Shown here: positions 9,071 through 17,917 of the stretch, in pieces | How positions within the stretch are numbered: position 1 is the stretch's first letter | Layout: every line of letters starts with the position of its first letter | Assembly: GCA_900466605.1 (NCBI GenBank) | Contig: UBMU01000027.1 | Span: 1-64,000 of the forward strand | Direction of reading: 5' to 3' | DNA length: 64,000 bases | Origin: Hyphomicrobiales bacterium | GTDB lineage: Bacteria > Pseudomonadota > Alphaproteobacteria > Rhizobiales > Rhizobiaceae | Notes under the pieces: model-generated | What the model saw: only the letters and a program-made list of their open reading frames with translations | Databases searched by the model: none | Told to the model about the DNA's origin: nothing | Translations under genes and position numbers: made by a program

Positions 9071-10090
9071 ATGTCCGACGAGGTGGTGGTCAAAATGAAG
9101 GATGCCGAAGAGCTCGCCATAAAAGCGTGCCTTGCCTGCGGCGCGTCCGCCGCAAGCGCACGGTCGCTCGTGGACGCCACGCTTTCGGCCGCTCGCTACG
9201 GTCCCCCAACTCTTGGGTTTCCTCACCTGGTGGACTATCTCGATGGATTTCGGGGGGGACGGATTAATTGCGTGCCAAATCCCCAATTGGACCTTGCCTT
9301 TCCTGCATTTCTTGTTTCAGACGCAGATCGCGGTGTTGCCCAGCTAGGGTTCGATCTCGCCTTTCCTGAATTGCTCGCCGCGGTTCGCAACTTTGGAGTG
9401 GCCGTCTTTACGCAGACCAACAGCTATACAACCGGCGAGCTCGGATATTACGTCCGCAGACTTTGCAATGAGGGTGTGATTGGAATAGCGGCAACCAACG
9501 CAAATGCCATGATGGTTACGCACGCCGGGGGACCTGTCGTCTACAGCACAAACCCGATGGCCTTCGGATTTCCACTTGGCACGCAAACGCCACCGATGAT
9601 CATCGATCAGGCGTCGAGCGCAACGGCTTTTGTCAACATAGTCAGAGCAGCCGAGGAAGGAAACCCAATCCCTGAAGGTTGGGCGGCGGATGCAGAAGGA
9701 AACCCAACCCAAGACGCCGAAAAAGCGCTGACGGGAGCGCTCTTGCCATTCGGCGGCCGCAAAGGAGCGAATGTCGCGCTGCTGGTGGAGATGCTATCTG
9801 CGGGCCTTTCCGGGGGATCTTGGTCCCTGGACACCTCGGACTTCCGGTCGGGGACTGTATCGCCAGCGGTTGGTCTCAGCGTGGTCGCAATCATGCCTGG
9901 GCGGGAAGCTGACGGACGGGTCGATCGGGCACTTCGTCAAACAGTGCGCCTGCGCAAAAACGGGGTGTACATACCGGGTGTTACGGGCGCTGATTTACAT
10001 CAGACTTCAGGAAAATTCTCCATTCCCCGAAGTGTACATGAAAAGATCGCCACCATCGCCAGTAACCAAGGCTTGCAGCCTGAGGTTTAA
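9071..10090 (+). CDS. Ldh2/malate-lactate dehydrogenase family oxidoreductase (likely cyclic imino-acid reductase)
   Basis: A 339-residue protein of the NAD(P)-dependent Ldh2/YlbC/DpkA fold. Family landmarks include the substrate and cofactor loop (GELGYYVRRLCNEGVIGIAATNANAMM), the STNPMAFGFPL segment and the GGRKGANVALLVEML helix. Relatives reduce delta1-pyrroline-2-carboxylate or delta1-piperideine-2-carboxylate to L-proline or L-pipecolate, others oxidise malate or ureidoglycolate. Next to demethylases and a ProC-like protein the imino-acid reductase role is most attractive. The ATG at 9071 begins one base after the preceding stop, showing tight coupling. Family certain; reaction inferred. 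Confidence 0.78.
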   Translation: MSDEVVVKMKDAEELAIKACLACGASAASARSLVDATLSAARYGPPTLGFPHLVDYLDGFRGGRINCVPNPQLDLAFPAFLVSDADRGVAQLGFDLAFPELLAAVRNFGVAVFTQTNSYTTGELGYYVRRLCNEGVIGIAATNANAMMVTHAGGPVVYSTNPMAFGFPLGTQTPPMIIDQASSATAFVNIVRAAEEGNPIPEGWAADAEGNPTQDAEKALTGALLPFGGRKGANVALLVEMLSAGLSGGSWSLDTSDFRSGTVSPAVGLSVVAIMPGREADGRVDRALRQTVRLRKNGVYIPGVTGADLHQTSGKFSIPRSVHEKIATIASNQGLQPEV

Positions 10091-10381
10091 GATCGCCGCA
10101 CTGTTGGATCGTGCGAGGGGTCGCGGCCGAGGAGCTAGCCAGCGTTCTGGTTTCTGTCGGTTGCGTTGATCGCCTCTGGCGAAACAGGACGCACCTCACG
10201 AGCGGACTTTGATCCACAAGGGATGATTGTTGTACTCGCCATTCCTATACCCAAGTCCGATAGGCAAATACAAAAATCAGTGCCAGACTATAACTATGGC
10301 ACAAGGAAAGATCCGGACAGCCGTTGTGTCGACGCCAACTGTCGGAAAAGTAACCGCAATTGATCTCTGGGAAACGGTTCG

Positions 10382-10684
10382 ATGACGCGATGCGAGCATA
10401 TGACGACGATCGGCAACGTCACTCCTAGGACGCTTGGATGCGAAGAGTGTCTGAAAAACGACCAGAAATGGGTTCACCTCAGACTCTGCCGGCAATGCGG
10501 ACACGTCGGCTGCTGCGACGACTCCGTAGGGCGCCATGCGACAGCGCACTTCCATCATACGGGTCACCCAATCATCGAAGGCTACGACCCGCCAGAGGGA
10601 TGGGGATGGTGCTTCGTCGATGAGACAATCGTGGATCTTCCCAACCAGACGCCCCACAACGGGCCGATCCCTCGGTACACGTAG
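10382..10684 (+). CDS. UBP-type zinc finger protein
   Basis: A 100-residue protein that is almost entirely one UBP zinc finger. Ordered ligands are CEECLKNDQKWVHLRLCRQCGHVGCCDDSVGRHATAHFHHTGHPI, with paired cysteines and a C-terminal histidine set. In eukaryotes this finger binds free ubiquitin C-termini; bacterial versions have no established partner. It lies 29 bases upstream of the cNMP-binding/thioredoxin-reductase-like gene, a pairing I recall from other bacteria, so the two probably act together. The start at 10382 is the first ATG of the frame. Confidence 0.85.
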   Translation: MTRCEHMTTIGNVTPRTLGCEECLKNDQKWVHLRLCRQCGHVGCCDDSVGRHATAHFHHTGHPIIEGYDPPEGWGWCFVDETIVDLPNQTPHNGPIPRYT

Positions 10685-10713
10685 CGCCGACAAAGAGTTT
10701 GCCGGAGGCAGTT

Positions 10714-12483
10714 ATGTCGACTTCAAGCAGCCGAATTGAGCAGATGTTCCCCGTTCTCACCGCCCGTCAGATGGCGACAGCCCGACGTTTTGCGAGCGCG
10801 GATGCCCATATATTTAAACCGGGCGAAACCGTCTACGATTTCGGCGAGAAGGCAAACCCGATCTGGATCGTTCTGGAAGGATCGCTCGAGGTTTCCCGCC
10901 ATGACGGCCCATCGGGCGAAGTCTTGATTGTCGTCCACAAGCCCGGTCAATTTACAGGAGAAGTCAGTCAACTCTCTGGCCGGCCGTCGCTTGTCAGAGG
11001 CGTGGCTGGCTCCGAAGGATGCGTTGCGCTGCCCTTCGACGGCCCACATCTTCGCGCGATGGTCATCGGATCTGCAGACATCGGCGAATTGGTGATGCGC
11101 GCTTTCATTCTACGACGGGTGGCGCTTATCGACGCGGGTGGCGCCGGCTCTATCCTTATAGGCGTACCGGGCAGTGCCGCCCTCACTCGACTTCAAGGCT
11201 TCCTGACGAGAAGCGGTTATCCTCATCTGGTACTCGATTGCACCGTCGACGAGGAGGGAAAGGCGCTCGTCAGGAGACTGGGCGTATCACCGGAGGACGT
11301 GCCTGTGATGGTTTGCCCGAACGGCACTGTCCTGAAGCATCCAACCGAGCTTGAGGCAGCCATATGCCTGGGCATTACGCCTGACATCGACCCACAGGCA
11401 CTTTATGACGTGGCGATCGTGGGCGCAGGCCCCGCTGGTCTGGCCGCAGCAGTTTACGCGGCTTCCGAAGGTTTGAAAGTCATCGTTGTCGACGAGCGCG
11501 CGGCTGGCGGACAAGCCGGCGCATCGGCGAGGATCGAAAATTACCTGGGCTTCCCAACCGGAATTTCCGGACAGGCCCTTGCCGGGCGCGCCTTCAACCA
11601 GGCACTCAAGTTTGGAGCGGATATCGCTTTGCCGCTAGCCGTGCTGGAATTCCAGCCCGCGCCGCGACCCGGCATGCCGCACGTGCTCAAACTCACCGGC
11701 GAACGCACGGTGCAGGCCAAGACCGTCGTAATCGCCTCCGGAGCGCGTTACCGGCGCCCGAACGTCGAAAACATCGACGTGTTCGAAGGCGCAGGCGTAT
11801 CTTACTGGGCGACCTCCGTTGAGGCCCGACTCTGCCAGGGCGAGGAGATCGCCCTCGTCGGGGGCGGCAACTCGGCCGGGCAAGCAGTAGCATTTCTCGC
11901 ACCGCAGGTCAGGCAGCTGAACCTCGTGGTGCGCAGACCGCTTGAGCAGACGATGTCTCGCTATCTCGTCGACCGGATCGCTGCCCTGCCCAATGTCGTC
12001 CTTCATGTCGGCTGCGAGATCGCTTCCGTTTCCGGAAATGAAGATACGGGACTTTCTGGAGCAACCCTCCACAATGCCGTGGCTGGACAGAACCTCGAGC
12101 TCGCGCTGAGGCATCTCTTTCTCTTCATCGGCGCGGATCCAAACGCTGAATGGGTCAGGTGCCGCGTTGCTCGCGATGGCAACGGTTTTATCCTGACCGG
12201 CGCCGACATCCCTTCAGATGCGCTCGGCCAGCAACCCCATCCCCTGGAGACAAGCGTACCGAACCTGTTCGCTATCGGTGACGTCAGGTCGGGTTCGACA
12301 AAGCGCGTGGCGGCGGCCGTTGGTGAAGGTGCGGCGGTCGTTGCCCAGATCCACGCCGTTCTGAAATCGATGGGCGGGCTCGTAGCATCCAATTATGATA
12401 AGTCTGGAAACGTGACCCAAGATCCGGCGGGAGAACGCCCGCACCAAGCGTTGCGGCAGCGGCCGCGAACATTGCCGGTCTAG
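10714..12483 (+). CDS. Cyclic nucleotide-binding domain plus thioredoxin-reductase-like FAD oxidoreductase
   Basis: A 589-residue multidomain protein. Residues 10-140 form a CNMP-binding beta roll (GETVYDFGEKANPIWIVLEGSLEV). Residues about 150-220 resemble a thioredoxin/glutaredoxin-like insert. From about residue 235 a two-dinucleotide-binding reductase follows (DVAIVGAGPAGLAAAVYAASEGLKV, then ALVGGGNSAGQA for NAD(P)H). The segment where thioredoxin reductases carry the redox CxxC is not obviously CxxC here. The ATG at 10714 follows GGAGG; the TTG at 10699 has no site. Cotranscription with the UBP zinc finger suggests a redox-signalling pair. The physiological substrate is unknown. Confidence 0.85.
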   Translation: MSTSSSRIEQMFPVLTARQMATARRFASADAHIFKPGETVYDFGEKANPIWIVLEGSLEVSRHDGPSGEVLIVVHKPGQFTGEVSQLSGRPSLVRGVAGSEGCVALPFDGPHLRAMVIGSADIGELVMRAFILRRVALIDAGGAGSILIGVPGSAALTRLQGFLTRSGYPHLVLDCTVDEEGKALVRRLGVSPEDVPVMVCPNGTVLKHPTELEAAICLGITPDIDPQALYDVAIVGAGPAGLAAAVYAASEGLKVIVVDERAAGGQAGASARIENYLGFPTGISGQALAGRAFNQALKFGADIALPLAVLEFQPAPRPGMPHVLKLTGERTVQAKTVVIASGARYRRPNVENIDVFEGAGVSYWATSVEARLCQGEEIALVGGGNSAGQAVAFLAPQVRQLNLVVRRPLEQTMSRYLVDRIAALPNVVLHVGCEIASVSGNEDTGLSGATLHNAVAGQNLELALRHLFLFIGADPNAEWVRCRVARDGNGFILTGADIPSDALGQQPHPLETSVPNLFAIGDVRSGSTKRVAAAVGEGAAVVAQIHAVLKSMGGLVASNYDKSGNVTQDPAGERPHQALRQRPRTLPV

Positions 12484-12649
12484 CTCTCGCCGTGCCCGTT
12501 GCTGTGATCGACCGGGACACTCGTGACCACTATGCAACCAATGTCGCCGACCGGGCGGAATCTGGCGCCCCAAATCATCCGGATTTAGGAGTTGTGATCC
12601 AAACGTGCCAACGCCCAACCGCGAGCAAATTTGAGGGCCATATTCAAAT

Positions 12650-13696
12650 CTAGCATGGCTGATTGGGGCGGCGATGCGCGGAAGGCGCCTTTCCTGTCCA
12701 TCGCCGGCAAGCGTGAGTAAACGAGCTGCTATGGCGAAAACCAAGAAGCCAGGCGATTTGAGAGGACAGGAACCCTTCGGACATATACTTCAATGCCAAC
12801 TCATGCCGGAGATTGTCGACGACCATGCTAAAGGTCACGTCGTCGGAGGCGAGCCTTCGGGCAAGGGTCCTTTCGCCCACGCCGAGCTTTCGTGCAACGT
12901 TCACCGCAGTGGCTTCGCCATGAGGCAAGAGCGGCGCAACCGTGTTTTCAACGAGCTTGCGAAATGAGCCGACATTTAAGGTGCGCGCTTTGATGGCTTC
13001 GTCACACAGGTTCACCATCAGTTCATTGAGGTATGGATCTCCGGAAACAACGGGAAGCTCAAGGACCTTCGCATCGAAGCTTAGACCATCCACAGGCGAA
13101 CTGAAATCAACTTCACAACCGAGAGAAAGCTCGCTTTGCGCAGCTTCGTCCTGCCTATGGTGAACAAAAGTAGCTCGATTTGGAGTAAGCCTTTGGGCAA
13201 CGAGATTGCGACACAGCCGTAGGAGAACCGAGGTGAAGAATTCAGCTTGATGGCGATCCAAATAGCGTGAGATGCCGGTGTAGGACATTGTGATACGTAG
13301 CACCCCGCCGTGCTGAGCAAGGTGAAGTACCAATGCGTCACTGACCAAGCGACCATATCGCACCATTCGGCGGAGCGCGTCGCCAAGTGAGTGCGATGAA
13401 GCCGCGACGTAGTAGATCATACCAATCTGACGTAAGTCGAGTTGCTTTGCTAACGTAACGCCGAGCCAATCATCACGCAGCGCGCGAGACGTTTCGCCAA
13501 GGAAAATGATTTGGGAATTAACGGCAATTGGCTTCTCCCCTTCAAGCTGTGCCTGGGTGAGCTTGGCTCGTTTCAGCAATGGCAGGGCATCAATGTTATT
13601 CTGCTTCAGTCGGGCTAGTGCGAGGCGAGAAGCAAGACCAAGCGCAGTGGGAGCGACATTGGAGCTTGGGAAGGAAGGACTGAGCAATCTGGACAT
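12650..13696 (-). CDS. AraC family regulator with Arabinose_bd-type sensor domain (OruR-like)
   Basis: A 348-residue regulator. The N-terminal ligand-sensing domain (residues 15-205) has the landmark RDDWLGVTLAKQLDLRQIGMIYYVAASS. The C-terminal double helix-turn-helix covers residues about 235-335 (VNVARKLGVGERTLARRLASDDVTFSMVVDNLRHELALKYM, then SQIAWLLGFRHSSSFTHACRRWTGKAP). It is clearly paralogous to the intact copy at 33185-34258 and the relic at 29054-29990. The ATG at 13696 has GAGGAG about 9 bases upstream. It converges on the oxidoreductase gene, so its target is not obvious from position. Confidence 0.87.
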   Translation of the reverse strand: MSRLLSPSFPSSNVAPTALGLASRLALARLKQNNIDALPLLKRAKLTQAQLEGEKPIAVNSQIIFLGETSRALRDDWLGVTLAKQLDLRQIGMIYYVAASSHSLGDALRRMVRYGRLVSDALVLHLAQHGGVLRITMSYTGISRYLDRHQAEFFTSVLLRLCRNLVAQRLTPNRATFVHHRQDEAAQSELSLGCEVDFSSPVDGLSFDAKVLELPVVSGDPYLNELMVNLCDEAIKARTLNVGSFRKLVENTVAPLLPHGEATAVNVARKLGVGERTLARRLASDDVTFSMVVDNLRHELALKYMSEGFLSSQIAWLLGFRHSSSFTHACRRWTGKAPSAHRRPNQPC

Positions 13697-14249
13697 CCTT
13701 GCATCTCCTCATTGCTTCAAGCGCACATTTTGGTGCATGGCAACGATCTATCCTCTGGTCCGCATCCAGGCGCATCGACAGACCTGCTGCCGGATGAGCG
13801 GAGTTCCCTCTTCGCGGAGGTGATCTACCAGCGCAGGGATATCCAAGCGACCGCAATACTTCAAATAGTGAGCGCTGTGGCGGCTCAAAGCAAGTTTTTG
13901 TCAGCCCATCGCAGGCCGACTGCCCTTTATCGCTGTAATGTGCCGACAAAAAGTAACGGCCAATTGGAACATTGCGCCGCCGCTCACCCCAGCGGTGGCT
14001 TTTTTTCGTCCCGTTCAATCGTCCCTGCTATCACGATAGCGCATCAGCAGACGGTGAGATTATCACCATCTCTTGAGTGCACTTTGGCACCGTATGGTGA
14101 TGGCTAGTCGTCCGACGGTTTGCTGCTGCAAAGGCGTGGAATTGCCTTGGGTTAGGCCTAAAGTAAGCGAAATCGTCATTATTCCCTTGGAGGATCTACG
14201 AAAGAAAATCACGCTCGGGAATATGGCGGCGTTCAGACGGCGCAGCTCG
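13697..14249. other. Intergenic stretch, no supported gene
   Basis: About 550 bases between the AraC and receiver genes. Open frames on both strands lack family-like sequence and good ribosome sites. The AraC promoter should lie at its left end. No repeat or mobile-element signature was seen. Confidence 0.5.
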
Positions 14250-14612
14250 TCACAGTGCCCGCATTTCCGCTACTACCTGGCTGCACTCGAATGGTTTCGC
14301 AAGATATCGACATCCGGGAGGGAGGTCTGGCAGCGCAGCGCCTGGATCGCCAGAGGCAATCATAATCGGGAGGTCTGGCAGCAAGGATTTGACCAAGCGT
14401 GTCAAGGTCAGCCCGTCAATCCCGCTTTCGAAATGGATGTCAGTCACGACCGCTTCGACCGAAGGATCGGCATCCAACGCCAGAAGTGCATCAGCTGCAT
14501 TGTGGGCCTCGATGACGACCATTCCGGCATCTTCGAGTTCATTCTTTAAAGTCTGCCTAGTTTGCGTATTGTCTTCGACGACAAGGATGGTGATGGCATT
14601 CGATGTGGTCAT
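14250..14612 (-). CDS. Single-domain response regulator (orphan receiver)
   Basis: A 120-residue stand-alone receiver domain. The acidic pair is in VVEDNTQ near residue 12, the phospho-accepting aspartate is in AVVTDIHFE near residue 58, and the conserved lysine is in YLAKPFE near residue 106. There is no output domain, so it probably shuttles phosphate or controls a partner protein. The ATG at 14612 has GGAGG 8 bases upstream, which favours it over the GTG at 14627. No histidine kinase is adjacent. Confidence 0.85.
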   Translation of the reverse strand: MTTSNAITILVVEDNTQTRQTLKNELEDAGMVVIEAHNAADALLALDADPSVEAVVTDIHFESGIDGLTLTRLVKSLLPDLPIMIASGDPGAALPDLPPGCRYLAKPFECSQVVAEMRAL

Positions 14613-14990
14613 GGCTATGGCCTCCACGGCTGAAAAGCAAATCGCCTCCCCGCTACCCTGGCACGCTCAGCTCCCGCCCCAAAACCAGAAAAGCCCGCTG
14701 CGCAGCCTGCAAGGCAGGCCCCTGGAACCTTCAAACAACAATCGGAAGAAGGATCGTACCATTCATAGCAGGGCATCCGAGAAATAAGGGTTGGCTGCCT
14801 ACGGCTGTGAAACTCAGTCGGAGGAACATCCCTTCATTGCTTGTCTTTTAAACGACCGCTTGCATGACGAGTAGGTACGGCTTGTGCAAAGGAGCCATGC
14901 GAAATGAGCGCGCGTAGAGCTGATCCAGACAAAGCAAAGCGCCCGCCTTGGAATGACGAGCGCTTAAAAACAATTGCGGAAGGCGCGATA
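14613..14990. other. Intergenic stretch, no supported gene
   Basis: About 380 bases between the receiver and the DUF1127 gene. Short frames only. No motif or repeat that I can support. Confidence 0.4.
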
Positions 14991-15134
14991 TTAGCGAGCA
15001 GCTGCCCGGGCAATGGTGACGATATCACCACGGCTTATACCGAGGTCATTGAGTTCGCGGTTGCTCATCCGGCCGAGTTCGGAGACCGTCTGACGATACT
15101 TGCGCCAATTGTTGAAGGAGCGTGCTACATTCAT
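14991..15134 (-). CDS. DUF1127 small protein
   Basis: A 47-residue basic protein, MNVARSFNNWRKY followed by SELGRMSNRELNDLGISRGDI, matching the DUF1127 pattern that alphaproteobacteria carry in many copies. The ATG at 15134 follows AAAGGGGA, which fixes the start. A longer upstream extension of the frame has no such signal. In Rhizobiaceae, short DUF1127 proteins are arginine-rich and have been linked to RNA turnover and phosphate or carbon metabolism. The role of this copy is unknown. Confidence 0.9.
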   Translation of the reverse strand: MNVARSFNNWRKYRQTVSELGRMSNRELNDLGISRGDIVTIARAAAR

Positions 15135-15416
15135 GATAATCCCCTTTCCGAGGGCTTTCGAAGGATAGCTGCCAGTCCGTGGCGCTTCGTTCCTTTCGAT
15201 GACGCTGATATATGCTTGAGCGGATCTATTTTGCAGAGACAAGATGTGATCTCAGCCATGTAGCCAGCGCATAGCGGCCGAGTTCGTTGCCGTTATCGCG
15301 ATCGATCTCAGCTGCCGACGAAGCCACAAAGGTCACGACCATCGCTCGCACTTAGGGCGCAAGACGAACATCACGACTGATGAACTGGGGCCCTTCGAAT
15401 TACACAGCCTACAACA

Positions 15417-16193
15417 TCAAGGAATAGGAGAGAGCGCATCACTCGCGTGCCACTCTTCGACCGAAATATCGCCAGTCACGTTCAGCTTGGTACAGATGAA
15501 ATGCGAGAGCTTGTCGTGTTGGATCATTGCAGCGCTAAGGCGACCCGTTCGGTATGCCGCAGTATCTACCGCGATACGGTTGTCGTAAACTTCAGGGCGC
15601 AGCGAGTTCGTGATCGTATGGCCATGCACGACGATGTGATCGAAAGGGTCAACATGGTCGAGGAACCCTGCCCTAATCCATCGCAAATCGTAATCGGTCT
15701 GCACAGCCAGGGGAAGTCCGGGACGGATTCCAGCGTGGACAAAACAATGCCGGCCGATCTCCTGGTAGGTCAGCGCGTTTTCCAAAAGAACAGCATGGTG
15801 CGGAAAAACCTCGCGAATGTCTGCGGCGATACCTTTGAAATCAGGAACCGGACGGCGGGAGTAGGCACTGACGGTCGCTACTCCGCCCCAGTCCATCCAG
15901 TTGACAGCGTCTTCCGGGGACAGTTCCTCACGAAGCAAGGAACGAAGGTAAAAGTCGTGATTGCCCAGGATCAAGCGCGAACCCGGATAGAGGTCAAGCG
16001 TCGCAGAGACTAGGTCGAGCACTTGGGGGCTGTGGGGACCCCTGTCAATCAAGTCACCCAGGAAAATCACAATCGGCTTCGCCCGGTGCTCGCGTGAGAC
16101 GACAGCAATGTGATGAAGTAGCACTTCGAGCAGATCGGCACGTCCATGTACATCGGCAATTGCATAAACTGCTGGCATTGCATCATCTAGCAT
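15417..16193 (-). CDS. PPP-family metallophosphatase (diadenosine tetraphosphatase/Ser-Thr phosphatase-like)
   Basis: A 258-residue calcineurin-like phosphoesterase with all metal motifs in order: DVHGR near residue 15, FLGDLIDRGPHS near 45, LILGNHDFYL near 77, HAGIRPG near 150 and VVHGHT near 190. This matches bacterial PrpA/ApaH-like proteins that dephosphorylate proteins or nucleotides. The ATG at 16193 is used. A TTG at 16202 lies 3 bases from AGGAG, too close, while ATG 16193 sits 12 away, so the exact start is uncertain. It is monocistronic here. Confidence 0.83.
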   Translation of the reverse strand: MLDDAMPAVYAIADVHGRADLLEVLLHHIAVVSREHRAKPIVIFLGDLIDRGPHSPQVLDLVSATLDLYPGSRLILGNHDFYLRSLLREELSPEDAVNWMDWGGVATVSAYSRRPVPDFKGIAADIREVFPHHAVLLENALTYQEIGRHCFVHAGIRPGLPLAVQTDYDLRWIRAGFLDHVDPFDHIVVHGHTITNSLRPEVYDNRIAVDTAAYRTGRLSAAMIQHDKLSHFICTKLNVTGDISVEEWHASDALSPIP

Positions 16194-16326
16194 AACGGGC
16201 AAATTCTCCTGTGGGCAAAAACTGACCCACCTCTCGTTTCGGACGACAAGGATTTACGCCACCGGTCGGTCGGCCCGCAAGGGGACGACAACCATATAGC
16301 TTCCGGATCGACGCGCACCGTTGGAT

Positions 16327-17040
16327 TCAGGGGTGCATGTCGGCCGTTATCGCAAGCAGCTGTCGTAAGGGCCGGGAGGCTCTAGAAGGTGGGCGTTGGT
16401 GAGGCAGCGCCGAAGTGCTCACGGAGGGTCGATGGTTCGTACTCGTGACGATAAAGCCGCGTTTGCGTAGGATCGGGACGAGCTCGTCGACAATCACCGC
16501 CACCCCGTTGACGACGGCGGTCCGGCTGCAGATCAAAGCGTCAATGGCGCCCGAATGGAACCAACCCTCGATGTGATCGGCGAGTTGTTTAGGCGTTCCA
16601 ACAAATCCAGCGTGGCCCGAACCGGTGTAGAGTGTCTGCTTATACACGCTACACCGTGGGATTGGTTTTGCGGATCTGCGTGACGATGGATTTTCGAAAG
16701 CCAATACTTCCCTGGAACGTCTCTTCAGGAAACGGTTCGTCAGCTCGAATTTCGAGGCGTCCTAGCCGATCGCTTGTGACAGCCAGCCGATAGAATATGA
16801 CGCGGGCCCCGCGTCATGGATTTCATCGCTGCGGCGGCGCGCTTCCTCCTCCATGTTCCGCGGCTCGGCAATGGGGCCGGGCAGAATCTTGATGTCGTCG
16901 GGAGAGTGCCCATTGTTCCGCGCACACCCTTTAACCAGATGATAGTGCTCGATCGCCTGGCGCCTGGTAAGCTCGGCGGCGAACACACCTTCGGCCACCT
17001 TGCCTACGAGCTCACGACCCTACCCCGCCCTGCGCCGGCG
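16327..17040 (-). pseudogene. LLM-class flavin monooxygenase relic (NtaA/SnaA/DszA type)
   Basis: Two separated pieces of the C-terminal half of a luciferase-like monooxygenase are readable on the minus strand. The upstream piece (16762-16998) carries GVFAAELTRRQAIEHYHLVKG and PDDIKILPGP. The downstream piece (16327-16650) carries GFVGTPKQLADHIEGWFHSGAIDALI and LVPILRKRGF. They lie in different frames with a stop at 16762, and the N-terminal half is missing. Such enzymes oxidise sulfonates or chelators with reduced FMN. This copy cannot make a functional enzyme. Confidence 0.75.
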
Positions 17041-17143
17041 ACCGAATGTCAGATGACAGAGACCGTCAATAAGAGAAAATCATCACTCAGGGGAACTTTG
17101 TCGGAGTTGCAGCATCAAATAAGCTTCCAGAAGGAGAAGCCCG

Positions 17144-17827
17144 ATGCCAGCGTTGAAGAAAGCACCGTCACAGTCCCTCAACACCAATGAAGCGGCGCTT
17201 GTGCACCGCGCCTGCGCTGGCGACGCTCAAGCCATCCGCGAGATCATCCGTTTAAACAATCAGCGGCTCTATCGGCTCGTCCGAGCCGTTCTCCACAGCA
17301 ACCTGGAAGCAGAGGAAGCGTTGCAGGAGACCTATCTTCAAGCCTTTGCAAAACTTGATGGTTTCAATGGGAAGGCATCGCTGTCGACTTGGCTTTCGCG
17401 CATTGCGCTAAACACTGCGTTCACGCGCCGACGCGCCAAGAACCGCCTAAAGCGTTCGGCCCCCCCCTCCGGCCAGGCGGAAGCGGAGATTATAGCACTC
17501 TATCCTTCAACTTCCACCGTTGACCCGGAGCGGGGCATGGCACAGCGAGAACTCCTTCACCTTGTCGAAGAGGCCATGGATGCCCTTTCAGACGACTTCC
17601 GCATTGTATTCGTAGCGCGAGTTATCGAGGGATTGGCTGTCGAAGAGACGGCCGCGCTTCTCAATATCCCTACAGCGACGGTAAAGACACGGCTCCACCG
17701 CGCGCGCAAGCTCATCCGCGAGCGGATAGAAGCGCAGATTGGCCCTATTCTGTTGGATGCATTCCCCTTTGCGGGAAGGCGCTGTGAGCGACTAGCTGAA
17801 GCTGTGATTGCCAAACTCGGACTGTAG
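17144..17827 (+). CDS. ECF-type RNA polymerase sigma factor
   Basis: A 227-residue sigma-70 family protein. Region 2 lies at about 35-100 (LEAEEALQETYLQAFAKLDGFNGKASLSTWLSRIALN) and region 4 at about 140-190 (ALSDDFRIVFVARVIEGLAVEETAALLNIPTATVKTRLHRARKLI). The start at 17144 has AAGGAGAAG upstream. The two genes downstream encode a DUF4142 protein and a cupredoxin, so this may be an envelope or oxidative-stress regulon. No anti-sigma factor is seen on either side, which is unusual for this class. Control may be transcriptional or by a distant partner. Confidence 0.9.
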   Translation: MPALKKAPSQSLNTNEAALVHRACAGDAQAIREIIRLNNQRLYRLVRAVLHSNLEAEEALQETYLQAFAKLDGFNGKASLSTWLSRIALNTAFTRRRAKNRLKRSAPPSGQAEAEIIALYPSTSTVDPERGMAQRELLHLVEEAMDALSDDFRIVFVARVIEGLAVEETAALLNIPTATVKTRLHRARKLIRERIEAQIGPILLDAFPFAGRRCERLAEAVIAKLGL

Positions 17828-17917
17828 ATTTGTCGGGAACCTCTCCGGTCAAGCGGCATCCAATGCTGCGTTCGTTGTAATAGGCTCCGGCAATCTCGCC
17901 GCGCCAAGGAGATCCCG

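Noticed and set aside
13712..14107. 131-codon open frame between the AraC and receiver genes
   Set aside because: It starts inside the AraC promoter region with a poor ribosome site, and the sequence has no domain-like pattern.
14904..15263. 119-codon plus-strand open frame over the DUF1127 gene
   Set aside because: DUF1127 on the minus strand has a clear family match and ribosome site. The plus-strand product has neither.
17091..17120. GGGAAC box upstream of the ECF sigma gene as an RpoE2/EcfG-type promoter
   Set aside because: No suitable -10 (GTT or TT at the required 16-19 base spacing) follows, so autoregulation by this class is not supported.
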